A stretch of 64,000 nucleotides of DNA from Streptomyces sp. NBC_00690 (GCF_036226685.1 NZ_CP109009.1:2728001-2792000), one strand, 5' to 3'. Numbered from the stretch's first letter, positions 34,164-43,764 are shown. Notes: a model not told the origin generated them from the letters alone. Numbers and translations are program-made.

Positions 34164-35540
34164 TCAGCCGGTCCCGGAGCCGCGCTCCTCACGGATCTGC
34201 TCGACGACCCGAGCCGCGGTACGCCGCACCGCTTCCGTCTCGGTCAGGAAGTGCCAGTAGTCGGGGTGGCGGCCGGAGAGCGAATCGACGGCCCGCTGAA
34301 GCCGGGCCACGGCCTCGTCGAGCGGGCGCGCATGACGGACGTCCGGGGTGTTGCGACCGGCCATCGCGAGCCGCTGGGCGTCCCGCACGGCGAAGCGCGT
34401 GCGATCGATCTCCTGCTGCGGATCCTCGGCGACCGCATTGAGCCGCTGAAGCCGCTCACCAGCGGCGGAAACCGCCTCGTCAGTGGTGTTCAGCAGGGCA
34501 CGGACGGTACTGAGCAACGCCGTGGCATCCGGCCAGCGCTGCTCGTCCCGGGCCTTCGCGGCCTCGCTGAGCTTCTCCTCGGCCTGGTGGATGTTCCGCG
34601 CGGCCTGATCGGGGACGGGCTGGAGGTCCTGCCAGCACTCCGCGGAGAACCGTCGCCGCAACTCGCTCAGGATCGGCTCGACGGACTCGGCCCGCGTGGT
34701 CAGGGCCTGGGCCCTCGTCCGCAACGAGACCAGACGCTTGTCGATCTCCGCGGCCCGCTCGGGAAGCCGCTCTGCCTCCGCCCGCACGGACTCGGCGTCA
34801 CGCAGCACCCGGTCCGCCCGGTGGATGGTCTCCGCGACGCCGTGCTGCCCCGCGCCCTGGTTGAGCTTGGTGAGCTCCGGCGCAAGGCTGGCGAGCCGAC
34901 CGGCCAGGTCAGGCGCCCGGAACCCCGATTCACGCACCGCATCCAGAGCGTTGCTCGCAGCCAGCAGCGCGGACCTCGCCCGCTCCACGGCCGGAACGAG
35001 CCGCGCGAGCTGTGTCTCGGCCTTGTCGAGCAGCGGCCCCAGCCCGGCGGCGAACCGATCCAGCTCGGCCTTGACCCGCACCAGCTCGTCCTTGGCCCGG
35101 TTGAGACCACCACGAGCCCTGGAGGCGACGGCGGCCTCCAGATCGTCCCGATCAAGATCATGCGCATCGACGGCGCCGATGTACTGATGGCTCGCCTCGT
35201 CGATCCGTCCACCGAGCGCCGTGAACTCCGCGACCGCCCGCTGCGCCGCGGGCGAGTCGTCCACCGCCGTGATCGTCTCGATCGAGATCCGAAGATCGCG
35301 TTGTGCCGTGTCCAGGTCGTAGAAGGCGGCTGCCGCGGCGTCCTTCGCCGCCTGCGCCTCGGCCCGCTGGCTCTCGGCGCGCCCACCGAACCAACGACGC
35401 TGTCCACCACCGGTGAACGAACCGGGCAACACGGCGACCGCGAGCGGCAGCGGCAACCACACCAACCCGATGAGATCGAGGACACCCCGGACGGCATTCG
35501 CACGCGCTCTTCCCTGCGGCTGCGTCTGTGTCGCCGTCAC
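34164..35540 (-). CDS. Long coiled-coil membrane-anchored protein
   Basis: The 458-residue protein has one hydrophobic segment near residues 18-42 (GVLDLIGLVWLPLPLAVAVLPG) followed by a long helical, heptad-like region (about 55-440) rich in Ala, Arg and Glu. It is probably tethered to the membrane with a cytoplasmic or extracytoplasmic coiled coil. I do not recognise a named family. The GTG at 35540 follows GGGAGAGG. Confidence 0.75.
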   Translation of the reverse strand: MTATQTQPQGRARANAVRGVLDLIGLVWLPLPLAVAVLPGSFTGGGQRRWFGGRAESQRAEAQAAKDAAAAAFYDLDTAQRDLRISIETITAVDDSPAAQRAVAEFTALGGRIDEASHQYIGAVDAHDLDRDDLEAAVASRARGGLNRAKDELVRVKAELDRFAAGLGPLLDKAETQLARLVPAVERARSALLAASNALDAVRESGFRAPDLAGRLASLAPELTKLNQGAGQHGVAETIHRADRVLRDAESVRAEAERLPERAAEIDKRLVSLRTRAQALTTRAESVEPILSELRRRFSAECWQDLQPVPDQAARNIHQAEEKLSEAAKARDEQRWPDATALLSTVRALLNTTDEAVSAAGERLQRLNAVAEDPQQEIDRTRFAVRDAQRLAMAGRNTPDVRHARPLDEAVARLQRAVDSLSGRHPDYWHFLTETEAVRRTAARVVEQIREERGSGTG

Positions 35541-35639
35541 ATCCCTCTCCCGTGCTGCGTCGCCGTACCTGGTTCATTGTCCCACCAGGTAATGACGAAC
35601 ACACGGGTCAGATGGTTCGCGAACGCCCCACGACTTCGA

Positions 35640-36455
35640 TCATCCGGCCAGTCGGATCTTGACGGATCCGTTGTCGCTGCGCGCGTTCACCACCCGGGCA
35701 CTCTCGGCGTCGGTGGGCACGTCCACCCGGGTGGAGCCGTTGTCGGACTTGGCCTCCACGGCGTATGGAGCTCCGGCGCGCTGGAGCCTGATGTCGATGT
35801 CCCCGTTGTCGCACACGGTCTCCAGCCACTCCGGTACGGCCCCGGCCTTCAGGGCGATCCTGACGGCGCCGTTGTCCGACTCGGCCTTGATCCGCTTGCC
35901 GGAGACACCCTGGGTGGACACCGTGCCGTTGTCGGTCCTGAGCGCTAGATCGCCGGACGAGTCACGCACGGTGATGTCGCCGTTGTCCGACTTGATCTTC
36001 AGCGGTGTGGTGAAACCACTAGCGGTGACACCACCGTTGTCGTCCTCGACGGTGACGGCGACCCCCCGCGGAACCTTGATCGTGTGCTGCGCCTGGCAGT
36101 CGCTGGCCACAGCATCGCAATCCAGCCGCAGGGTAAGCCGCCCGTCCACCATCTTCCAGGAGGGTTCCGGCCCACTGCCGATGAAGACCCATCCGTCGAC
36201 CTGCCGGGTGACCTCGACGTCCTTGACATCATCGGAGACGACATTGATGGAGGAGTTGTCACTGTCGATGGTCAACGACTCCCCGTCCAGGGGAAACGAC
36301 TTGCGCTCTACCGGAGCCGCATCCGCGTCGGCGCTCCCACAGCCGACCAGAGCGAACAACAACCCACCACCTCCGGCGAGCGCCACGAGCCCGCGTCCGA
36401 TCCGGGACCGCCGACGGGCGGCGATGGTGGTGGTGCGCGTCGGGCGTGCGGCCAT
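35640..36455 (-). CDS. DUF4097-like beta-helix lipoprotein
   Basis: The 271-residue protein has a Lys/Arg-rich start, a hydrophobic core and a lipobox LVGC (Cys about 39). The mature part is a run of about 11-22-residue rungs, each ending in SDNG or a close variant (DNSS, DDNG, SDNG, TDNG, CDNG), a right-handed beta-helix of DUF4097 type. It is likely a surface or periplasm-like lipoprotein; role unknown. Confidence 0.8.
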   Translation of the reverse strand: MAARPTRTTTIAARRRSRIGRGLVALAGGGGLLFALVGCGSADADAAPVERKSFPLDGESLTIDSDNSSINVVSDDVKDVEVTRQVDGWVFIGSGPEPSWKMVDGRLTLRLDCDAVASDCQAQHTIKVPRGVAVTVEDDNGGVTASGFTTPLKIKSDNGDITVRDSSGDLALRTDNGTVSTQGVSGKRIKAESDNGAVRIALKAGAVPEWLETVCDNGDIDIRLQRAGAPYAVEAKSDNGSTRVDVPTDAESARVVNARSDNGSVKIRLAG

Positions 36456-36698
36456 GGTGATCGTTCCCCTGCTGCTCTGACTGGTGTGTCGGGCTGTTCG
36501 GTCCGGTCCGCCCGATGTCCTCCTACGCTAGGCAGCCCGGAACCCCTCGACGATCCGGCCGCCTACCGTTTCCGAGGTGGGGATAGCCCCCCACCACCAC
36601 TCCTGCCGACCACCGGTCGAGCCAGTCGCCCCGATGAGCCTCGCTGCCGGCGTTTGCGGGACGGGCCCCTTCGCCATGTACGCTGTTGCCTCATCCAC

Positions 36699-36773
36699 GG
36701 GTGCGTAGCTCAGGGGTAGAGCGCTGCTCTTACAAAGCAGATGTCGGCGGTTCGAAACCGTCCGCGCCCACCA
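36699..36773 (+). tRNA. tRNA-Val (anticodon TAC)
   Basis: The 75-base sequence has a GGGTGCG/CGCGCCC acceptor stem with one G-U pair, a D-arm GTAGCTCAGGGGTAGAGC, anticodon stem-loop CTGCT-CTTACAA-AGCAG and T-arm with GGTTCGAAACC. The CCA end is encoded. TAC reads GTA valine codons, a rare codon class in this GC-rich genome. A hairpin with a short T-tract follows. Confidence 0.95.
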
Positions 36774-36803
36774 GTAGGAACTAGCAGGTGAGAGCCTGTT
36801 TAC

Positions 36804-36835
36804 GGCCCTCCGGTCATCGCGACCGGGGGGCCTTT
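36804..36835 (+). terminator. Terminator of tRNA-Val
   Basis: A 12-bp stem (36804-36815 with 36821-36832, one G-T wobble) with a 5-base loop is followed by TTT, close to a classical Rho-independent terminator. Confidence 0.75.
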
Positions 36836-37034
36836 CCTGTGGCCAGATGCCACAGGAAGTCCACATCCCCACGTGACCACGCTCGTTGCCGTGTTCATAT
36901 GTCTCTGAGCGCGCGGATATTGGGCCAGGAGTCAACACCCCGAAGGCTCCCATTGACCGGCCACAAAGGGAGCGATGAGTTTGACTCGCCCAAAGAGTCT
37001 CACCACCGTTATCGCCCCAGCACAGGAGGAACGC

Positions 37035-37679
37035 GTGGCTCAGCTACTCAGAGTCCAGAACTTCAACGTCTCAAGTGACGGCATCGGTGCCGGTGACGAC
37101 CAGACCCTTGAGAGGCCGTTCGGTCATGTCGATCCCGGGAGGCTGTTCGCCTGGGCCGGCGCCACGGCGAGCTGGCCCATGCGCACCGACCCCGGGGGGA
37201 GCCGGGGCCTGGACGACTACCTCACGCGGGACTACGCGCGCAACATCGGCGCCGAGATCATGGGCCGCAACAAGTTCGGTCCCCAGCGCGGGCCCTGGCA
37301 GGACCATGAGTGGCAGGGCTGGTGGGGTGACGAGCCCCCTTTCCGTACCCCGGTGTTCGTCCTGACCCATCACAAGCGTCCATCGTTCACGCTCTCCGAC
37401 ACCACGTTCCACTTCGTCGACGGGGACCCTGCCACGGTTCTCGAACAGGCCCGGGAGGCGGCGCAGGGCAAGGACGTCCGGCTCGGCGGCGGGGCCACCA
37501 CCATCCGGCAGTTCCTCGACGCGGACCTCGTCGACACTATGCACGTGGCGGTCTCGCCAGTGGAGTTCGGATCCGGAGTACGGCTCTGGGAGTCCCCCGA
37601 TGAGCTGCTCGACCGGTTCCACCTGGAGGTCGTACCCAGCCCCAGCGGAGTGGCGCACCACTTGTTCTGGCGAAAGTGA
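37035..37679 (+). CDS. Dihydrofolate-reductase-family protein (RibD-C-like)
   Basis: The 214-residue protein matches the small DHFR/RibD C-terminal family: it starts LLRVQNFNVSSDGIGAGDD, has a GRNKFGPQRGPW block, VLTHHKRPSF and the NADPH-binding GGGATTIRQFLDADLVDTMHV. Such proteins reduce pteridine- or riboflavin-precursor-like ligands with NADPH. The GTG at 37035 follows AGGAGGA. It stands alone between tRNA-Val and a hairpin. Confidence 0.88.
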   Translation: MAQLLRVQNFNVSSDGIGAGDDQTLERPFGHVDPGRLFAWAGATASWPMRTDPGGSRGLDDYLTRDYARNIGAEIMGRNKFGPQRGPWQDHEWQGWWGDEPPFRTPVFVLTHHKRPSFTLSDTTFHFVDGDPATVLEQAREAAQGKDVRLGGGATTIRQFLDADLVDTMHVAVSPVEFGSGVRLWESPDELLDRFHLEVVPSPSGVAHHLFWRK

Positions 37680-37687
37680 CCGTTCCT

Positions 37688-37731
37688 CAGGGCAGCTCCG
37701 GGCCGCTGTTCTCGGTGCCCGGAGCCGCCCT
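37688..37731 (+). terminator. Interrupted hairpin downstream of the DHFR-like gene
   Basis: CAGGGC-AG-CTCCGGGC pairs with GCCCGGAG-CC-GCCCTG (two-base internal mismatch) around a 12-base loop. Begins eight bases after the stop. Confidence 0.6.
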
Positions 37732-38120
37732 GTCCTGTGAGCGTCACCCGACCGTGGATCCGGGCGCCTCCCAGACCCGCGAACAACTGACGGCACTACC
37801 CGGGCTCTCGTCCACCTGTGGTGGCCGGGCCAGGCCCTGAAGGTCGGGAAGCTCGCACCGGAAGCCGTCAGAGGGGCCCGGAGCCGTCAGCGGGGTATCT
37901 CGGCTCGATGAGGACCCGCAGTGAGGTCCGTTGCGTCTCGTGGTGCCCCGGTCCGCGTCGATCGACCGCGTATCGACCGTAGGGAAGGGTCCGTCCCGCT
38001 GCCCTCGCCATGATCCAGAACATCAGCCAGCCATGAGTCCCGCACACTGGGGTAGACGCGCAGCATGGGCCGAGGCCCTCTTCAGACTCCCTTCAGCTGC
38101 GGTTTTCTAGCGTGGAGCTC
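37732..38120. other. 389-bp intergenic region
   Basis: No gene, repeat or RNA is supported. A promoter for the DedA gene near 38100 is expected. Confidence 0.5.
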
Positions 38121-38777
38121 ATGGATCACATGATCGTTAGCAGTGCGGCGGGCCTGGAGAGCAGTGCTCCCGGCTGGGTCAACAGCATGATGGAGACCCT
38201 CGGTGCGCCGGGGGCGGGCATACTGATCGCCCTGGAGAACCTCTTTCCTCCGCTGCCCAGCGAGGTGATCCTGCCGCTGGCCGGTTTCGCCGCCAGTACG
38301 GGACACATGGGGTTGATCGCCGCCCTGTTGTGGACGACCGCCGGATCGGTGGTCGGTGCGCTCGCCCTGTACGGCATCGGAGCGCTGCTCGGTCGGGACC
38401 GTACGGTGCGTATCGCGGCGAAACTGCCGCTGCTGAAGGTCTCAGACATCGAGCGCACGGAGGCTTGGTTCGCCCGGCACGGCGCCAAGGCCGTCTTCTT
38501 CGGCCGGATGATTCCGGTCTTCCGGTCGTTGATCTCAGTTCCGGCCGGTGTGGAGCGGATGCCGCTCCCGCTCTTCCTGACGCTCACGACTCTCGGCAGC
38601 GCGATCTGGAACACGGCGTTCGTCCTGGCGGGGTACGCGCTGGGCGAGAACTGGGAAGAGGTCGCGGGATACGTCTCCACCTACTCCAAGGTGGTGTTGA
38701 TCGCCGCGGTGGTGGGTGTACTGGCGTTCATCGTGGTGCGGATGATGAAGCCGGGCGCCGGCTCCCGCCGCAAGTAG
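38121..38777 (+). CDS. DedA-family membrane protein (paralogue 2)
   Basis: The 218-residue protein has all DedA hallmarks: ENLFPPLPSEVILPLAGF (both acidic residues present), GRDRTVRIAAKLPLL, FGRMIPVFRSLISVPAGVERMP with conserved Arg pair, and six or so hydrophobic segments. It likely moves phospholipid or undecaprenyl phosphate across the membrane. A GGAG overlaps the start region; a GTG at 38112 or ATG at 38130 are alternatives. Confidence 0.9.
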   Translation: MDHMIVSSAAGLESSAPGWVNSMMETLGAPGAGILIALENLFPPLPSEVILPLAGFAASTGHMGLIAALLWTTAGSVVGALALYGIGALLGRDRTVRIAAKLPLLKVSDIERTEAWFARHGAKAVFFGRMIPVFRSLISVPAGVERMPLPLFLTLTTLGSAIWNTAFVLAGYALGENWEEVAGYVSTYSKVVLIAAVVGVLAFIVVRMMKPGAGSRRK

Positions 38778-38868
38778 CGACCTCACCGAGGACCACCCAG
38801 CAACGCCCGACGGTTCCCGCGGCGAGCGACCGACGGGGCTCCGATGGAGCCGTCGGTCGCTCGTGCGC

Positions 38869-39762
38869 TCAGCCTGCCAGGAACCTGCGGATGATCTCCT
38901 CGCCCGCCAGTACGCCCGACTCCGCCAACGCCTCCACATGGGGAGCGCTCCAGCCGGAGTCCGCGAGTTCACCGTGGCCGGGCCGCCAGCCGCGGTCCGC
39001 CGCGAGCAGCAGATCGGCGTCGAGCAAGGAGTCACCGGCCGCGAGCACCCGCTGCGCCCCGGTGCGCCGGGCCACCTCCCGCACGGCAGCGCTCTTGGTG
39101 AGCGGCTGCGGTACGGCGTAGATCTTGCGGCCCTGGAGGGAGACGGCCCAGCCCCGAGGGCCTGCCCAGGCAGCGAGTTCCTTGATCCAGTCGGCGGGGA
39201 GCAGTTCGCGTTCGACGACGAGGTACGCGAAGAGGTCCTCGGCGACGCGTTCCTTGCGCAGCCAAGCCGGGTCGGAGGTCGCGATCAGATGGGCGCGCAC
39301 CTCGGCGAGGGGGATGCACTCATCGGCGAGTCGAGCGGTCACCTGCCGCTGCCAATCGGGGTCGGAGACTCCGTCGACGAGGATGTGGCCGCCGTTGGCG
39401 CAGATGGCGTACCGGGGGGTGGGGACGGGGAGCCGGATGCGCGCGTACTGCTCCCGGGTGCGCGTGGTGGCCGGTACGAAGTCGGTCTCGTCGGCCAGTC
39501 GCGTCAGCAGTGCGGCTGCCGTCTCGGTGAGGTACGACAGGGGCCCGCCCTGGTAGACCTCGACGCACAGCAGCCGGGGGGCCTCAGCGTCGGGCATGGT
39601 GAGGTGGAGGGCTCGGGGCGAGTAGATCAGGGTGCGGTCGAGGTCGCTGGCGACCAGCGGGCGTCCGCTGCCCGACGCGTCGGCCGATGCGCTCGCGGCC
39701 ATGTTGTCGGGGCCCTTCTCGACGGTGTCGTGGTGCGTTGTCCGGTGTTGGGATGTGCTCAC
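38869..39762 (-). CDS. HAD-IIB phosphatase of the Ter operon
   Basis: The 297-residue protein has HAD motif I LVASDLDRTLIYSP (about residues 36-49), a C2-type cap and motif VLAAGDSLLDADLLLAADRG with the Asp pair. It matches the Cof/HAD-IIB phosphatases of the Ter-linked biosynthetic arm. Its GTG at 39762 overlaps the stop of the preceding PRTase fusion gene (GTGA), so translation is coupled. Confidence 0.88.
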   Translation of the reverse strand: MSTSQHRTTHHDTVEKGPDNMAASASADASGSGRPLVASDLDRTLIYSPRALHLTMPDAEAPRLLCVEVYQGGPLSYLTETAAALLTRLADETDFVPATTRTREQYARIRLPVPTPRYAICANGGHILVDGVSDPDWQRQVTARLADECIPLAEVRAHLIATSDPAWLRKERVAEDLFAYLVVERELLPADWIKELAAWAGPRGWAVSLQGRKIYAVPQPLTKSAAVREVARRTGAQRVLAAGDSLLDADLLLAADRGWRPGHGELADSGWSAPHVEALAESGVLAGEEIIRRFLAG

Positions 39763-42458
39763 GGGGACGTCACCGCCTTGCCGTCGGCACCGGTCGCGCC
39801 GCGCGTGTACTGGGGGTGGATGAGCCCCACACAGCTGTAGGGGAGGTCGTCGACCTCCTCGACGGGTACGCCGCGCTGGTCGGCGAGGAGCCGTATGTGA
39901 TCGAGGTCGGCGCCGGCACCGGCGCGGGCGAGGATCTTCCAGGGGACGCGCCGCAGCAGCACGCGGGTGGTTTCGCCGACGCCCGGTTTCACCAGGTTCA
40001 CATCGTGGATGCCGTACTCCTCGCTGATCCGCTCGACGGCCGCCCAGCCCTCCCAGGTGGGCGCACGGTCCATCGCCAGCAACTCCTTCACCTCCCCGTC
40101 CACGGGGCCCGTCACCTCGTCGAAGCGGGCGGCGATGGTGTCGAGGAAGTGTTGGGAGAGATCGGCATCGGCCAACTCTCGGTAGAACTTGGCGCCGTGG
40201 TAGTCATCGGCGCCGACCAGGTCGGACCGCAGAACCGTACGGGATATGAGTCCGGAGACGGTCGAGTTCAGACAGGCCGACGGGATGAGGAAGTCCTCGC
40301 GGGTGCCGTAGGTGCGGACGCAGCCACCGGGGTCGGCGAGCACGGCGATCTCCGGGTTGAAGCCGTCGAAGCGTGCGATCGCGGCGGCCAGTTCGCGGGT
40401 GATCGCGCCCTTCCCGGTCCAGCCGTCGACGAACACCACCGAGGCCGGGTCATGGCGGTCGGCGAGCCATCGCAGGGCATTGGCGTCGATGCCGCGCCCA
40501 CGGACGATGGAGACGGCGTAGTGCGGCAGGTCGATACCATGCCGCCACTGGGCCCAGCGGCGCATCAGCACCCCGACCGGTGTGCCGGCCCGGGCCAGGG
40601 AGACCAGTACGGGACGGTCCGTCACGGCGGCCCGCTCGGCGAGCACGGTCTCGGTGACGACCCCGACGGCCTGCGCGATACGGACGGCCGAGGTCTCCAG
40701 GGCATTGTGGAAGAGCTGCTGGTAGTCGGCCGATGGCTGGTACTCGACGGGCAGCGACTCGGCGTAGTGAGCACCGCCGTGCTGGATCGCCTCCTCGCGC
40801 TCCTCCGTGGGCGCTTCGAGCTGTACGTCGGAGAGGTCCTGGAGCAGCCAGCCGACGTCCTCTGCGGCGTACGAGGAGAAGGCGGGGCCGCGCAGGGGCT
40901 CGGCAAGGGCCGAGGTGGAGGGCGTGGGCGCCATGGCTGCCCCTTCGGGTCGGTGGCTGGGGACGACCGCAAGGAACACCCGGGGGGTGTGGGCGGCGAG
41001 CCGGTCGAGGAGGCCGCCCGGAGCGTGGAGCTCGGCGGTGTCGGCGGTGGAGTCGACGACGGCGACGACAGCGTCGAACCCGGCACCTGCCACGTTGTAG
41101 GCGTAGCGCTCGCCCGGGCCGTCTGCGGGGTCGTCGTGGGCGGGGAAGGCGAGCGTGGTGCGGATGGCGTAGCCCGGATCGTCGACGGCGAGCACCGGTG
41201 AGCGGGTGGTGGTGGAGAAACGCACCTCGGCGGTGGTGAGGCGTTCCAGGGCTGTGCCCAGACGCAGGGGTGCGTACATCAGCTCCTCGAAGCCGAGGAC
41301 GAGGACCCGCCGGGGGGCGTCGGAGGCCGGGGGCTGGGACGTTGCGGGCGGGCCGGTGGGTATGGAGTCCGGTGTCGTGGTCTCCAGACCGAGGGCGGCG
41401 GCAATGGTCCCGGCCATCGCGGGCAGGGCCGACTCCAGGCGGGCGCGATGCTCGGGTGTGAAGCCGTGGCGTCCGCCGTCGGGGAGGCCCGGGGGCCAGT
41501 CGAGGTCCACTCGGGCGGCGGCTCCGGCGCCCTCGGTCACTGCCTCACGGCCGGTGGGTGCTGCCTCACGGCCGGTGGGTGCTGCCTCACGGCCGGTGGG
41601 TGCTGCCTCACGGCCGGTGGGTGCTGCCTCACGGCCGGTGGGTGCTGTGGGTGCTGAGGGTGCTGTGGGTCCGGTGTGTTCGGCGACCAGGGCCTGCCCC
41701 TTGGCCAGGACGTCGGCCGGCAGCCCCACCGTGCCCTTCGCCGATGTCACCAGGTCGATCTGGGCATCGAGCTCGGCCGCCAGGGCCGCCAACCGTCCCT
41801 GGTCGGCGAGCGAGCGCAGATCCACCAGCGCCACCACCACATAGCGGTCCCTGGGATAGCGCTCGTGGAGTGCGCGGATGGTGTTCAGCACGGTGTTGCC
41901 GGTGGAGAACTCGTCGTCCACCAGCACCAGCGGACCCTCGCCCGCGAGCAGCTGCGGGTCCTCGGGGAGCAGGAGGTGCGAGGTGGCGTGGGAGTGGGAT
42001 TCCTCGAATCCACCCGCCCGTGCCACCCCTTCGACTGGCCGGCGGGTGGAGTGCAGATAGGGGGCGAGGCCCACGCCGTCGGCCACCGAGTGGCCGAGGG
42101 CCGTCGCCGTCTCCGCGTAACCGAGGACGACCGCGCGGGACGATTCCTCGTCCCCCAGCAGGGCCCGGACCCGTACCCCGAGGTCGTGTCCCGCCCCGTG
42201 GACGACGGCGGGCGACTGGGGCACGTGCTTGCCCAGCACGTTCGACACCAGCAGATGGGCCCGTTTGGGGTTGCGGCGCAGGGCCATCCCCAACAGGGCG
42301 GGCAGTTGCGGATCACCTTCGAGCGTCACGCCGAGTCGCTGGGCGACCCATGATCCCGACCACTCCACGTCGACCGTCTCTCTCCCTCTGGTGCTCGCCG
42401 TCGTCGCGCTCTGCGCGGTCCGAGCGGCATTCGCAGTGTTTCCGGCCTTCGCTGTCAT
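39759..42458 (-). CDS. PRTase - TRSP - StiP fusion protein of the Ter module
   Basis: The 899-residue protein contains three parts. An orphan phosphoribosyltransferase (about 30-240) has the PRPP-binding loop VLVDDEFSTGNT (178-189). A PTGREAA heptapeptide repeat and linker (about 272-306) lead to a TRSP-type domain (about 310-490, with VLVLGFEELMYAPLRLG and TTRSPVLAVDDPGYAI). The StiP-like domain (about 530-895) has VVFVDGWTGKGAI and ACLNSTVSGLISRTVL. These three domains occur as separate or fused genes in Ter systems, where they are predicted to synthesise a nucleotide-like metabolite. The enzymatic product is not known. The ATG at 42458 lacks a strong ribosome site. Confidence 0.85.
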   Translation of the reverse strand: MTAKAGNTANAARTAQSATTASTRGRETVDVEWSGSWVAQRLGVTLEGDPQLPALLGMALRRNPKRAHLLVSNVLGKHVPQSPAVVHGAGHDLGVRVRALLGDEESSRAVVLGYAETATALGHSVADGVGLAPYLHSTRRPVEGVARAGGFEESHSHATSHLLLPEDPQLLAGEGPLVLVDDEFSTGNTVLNTIRALHERYPRDRYVVVALVDLRSLADQGRLAALAAELDAQIDLVTSAKGTVGLPADVLAKGQALVAEHTGPTAPSAPTAPTGREAAPTGREAAPTGREAAPTGREAAPTGREAVTEGAGAAARVDLDWPPGLPDGGRHGFTPEHRARLESALPAMAGTIAAALGLETTTPDSIPTGPPATSQPPASDAPRRVLVLGFEELMYAPLRLGTALERLTTAEVRFSTTTRSPVLAVDDPGYAIRTTLAFPAHDDPADGPGERYAYNVAGAGFDAVVAVVDSTADTAELHAPGGLLDRLAAHTPRVFLAVVPSHRPEGAAMAPTPSTSALAEPLRGPAFSSYAAEDVGWLLQDLSDVQLEAPTEEREEAIQHGGAHYAESLPVEYQPSADYQQLFHNALETSAVRIAQAVGVVTETVLAERAAVTDRPVLVSLARAGTPVGVLMRRWAQWRHGIDLPHYAVSIVRGRGIDANALRWLADRHDPASVVFVDGWTGKGAITRELAAAIARFDGFNPEIAVLADPGGCVRTYGTREDFLIPSACLNSTVSGLISRTVLRSDLVGADDYHGAKFYRELADADLSQHFLDTIAARFDEVTGPVDGEVKELLAMDRAPTWEGWAAVERISEEYGIHDVNLVKPGVGETTRVLLRRVPWKILARAGAGADLDHIRLLADQRGVPVEEVDDLPYSCVGLIHPQYTRGATGADGKAVTSP
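41541..41645 (-). repeat. 21-bp minisatellite (5 perfect copies) inside the PRTase fusion gene
   Basis: Five identical tandem 21-bp units (41541, 41562, 41583, 41604, 41625) encode a PTGREAA heptapeptide repeat in the linker between the PRTase and TRSP domains. The unit is a multiple of three, so copy changes alter linker length only. Confidence 0.95.
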
Positions 42459-42600
42459 CCCAGCCTTCGCTGTCGTCGCGATCTGTGCGCACGGTATGGC
42501 CCCATGCAGGCTACGGCTACGGCCCCGGCGGACGGGCTGGGGCCAGGCCCCGGGCAGGTCAGGGCAGGTCGGGCAGGGCAGGTCGTCGTGTCGATGGCCC

Positions 42601-43764
42601 TCAAGCCGAGTGTCCGGCTGTCAGGAGCTCCACGAAACCGATGTCCTCCCTGGCCACACCGAAGACCTCCGCCCGCAGCAGGGTCCGCTCCGCCCACGCC
42701 CGGTGGGGTTTCACCTCGTTCATCTTGTTTGTGTACGCGGAACGCAGCACACCGCCGCCCTCCCGATCGGGGCGCAGGATGTCCCGGGCATCGCTGAATT
42801 CCTCGTGGCTGACCACGGAGAGCGCGTGCACCGGGACCACGTGCGTGGGGTGGATACAGGTCTTGCCTGTCAGACCATTGGCCCGGTCGAGTTCGATCTC
42901 GCGCAGAAGTCCATCGAGATCATGCCGAATAAGAGCGGTACGCAGCTCATCTGCGCGGCCTTCCATAAAGGGGCTGCGCCTGAGTTGCGGTTTGAACATG
43001 CGCTCCTGGACCCGGAAGTACTCCCACACCGGACCGGTCACCGTGTATCCCGTACCGTCGGCGCGGCCGAGGACATTCACCACGTCCGCGATGACCGAGG
43101 CCACGATCTTGACGTCGTACGCCGTCATATCGGGGCTGCGGCGCAGACCGTAGGCGGAGCAGAAATCGGTGACGCCGAGCCGTAGTGCCAGCACCCGGTC
43201 GCGGTATTTGTCGACGGTGCGGGAGATGCCTGCGAGCGTCTCACCCCGGGACTCCAGATGGAGCAGTTCGGGGGATTCCAGGACGGGCATCGCGAAGAGT
43301 CGCCGCCCGGTCGCCGCCTCGGCCGCAGCGAGCGCCTCCAGGAAGGGGACGCCCCGCTCCTCGGTGAATTTGGGCAGCACGAATCCCGACAGCAACCCGA
43401 TGGATTCCCCCAGGCGAGTGGCCAGGTCAGGGATCTGCCGCGGCTCACGCACTCGGATGAAGAGCAGGGGCAGTTCATCACCGCGCGCATGGAGGTCGGC
43501 GAAGTGGTGGACGAGATTCTCCTCGGCGTCCGCCACCTCGGAGTCGTCAATGGAATCCTCCAGGCAGAGCACCATGGAGACCACTCCGCGCGCTACCTGC
43601 TTGTGGATGTCGTCAGCGAGTTTGGGACGGGTGGCCGGGCTGTAGAGCGTGGCGCCCAAGGCCACCGCGAGCGTACGGGCGGAGGAGTCGGCGGTGAAAT
43701 CGCACGGCTCCTGGTGGAACAGACGCTCACGCACTGCGAGCGAAAGCTGCCCGAAATGACGCAT
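42601..43764 (-). CDS. CitE-like HpcH/HpaI lyase of the Ter module
   Basis: The 387-residue protein has the CitE/HpcH layout: CLEDSIDDSEV (acidic metal/CoA-proximal region), GFVLPKFTE, FAMPVLESPELLHLE and GLTGKTCIHPTHVVPVH. It is a TIM-barrel carbon-carbon lyase-type enzyme. In Ter systems it accompanies the PRTase, TRSP and HAD genes and may supply or cleave a small acid for the metabolite. GGGGGAG precedes the ATG at 43764. It is first in the operon; 142 bp separate it from the PRTase gene. Confidence 0.9.
   Translation of the reverse strand: MRHFGQLSLAVRERLFHQEPCDFTADSSARTLAVALGATLYSPATRPKLADDIHKQVARGVVSMVLCLEDSIDDSEVADAEENLVHHFADLHARGDELPLLFIRVREPRQIPDLATRLGESIGLLSGFVLPKFTEERGVPFLEALAAAEAATGRRLFAMPVLESPELLHLESRGETLAGISRTVDKYRDRVLALRLGVTDFCSAYGLRRSPDMTAYDVKIVASVIADVVNVLGRADGTGYTVTGPVWEYFRVQERMFKPQLRRSPFMEGRADELRTALIRHDLDGLLREIELDRANGLTGKTCIHPTHVVPVHALSVVSHEEFSDARDILRPDREGGGVLRSAYTNKMNEVKPHRAWAERTLLRAEVFGVAREDIGFVELLTAGHSA

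Noticed and set aside
36699..37034. Integrated element at tRNA-Val
   Set aside because: No integrase or direct repeat of the tRNA 3' end is evident within the window.
41558..43153. Plus-strand 531-codon frame over the PRTase fusion and CitE genes
   Set aside because: Begins in the minisatellite and is antisense to recognisable enzymes.
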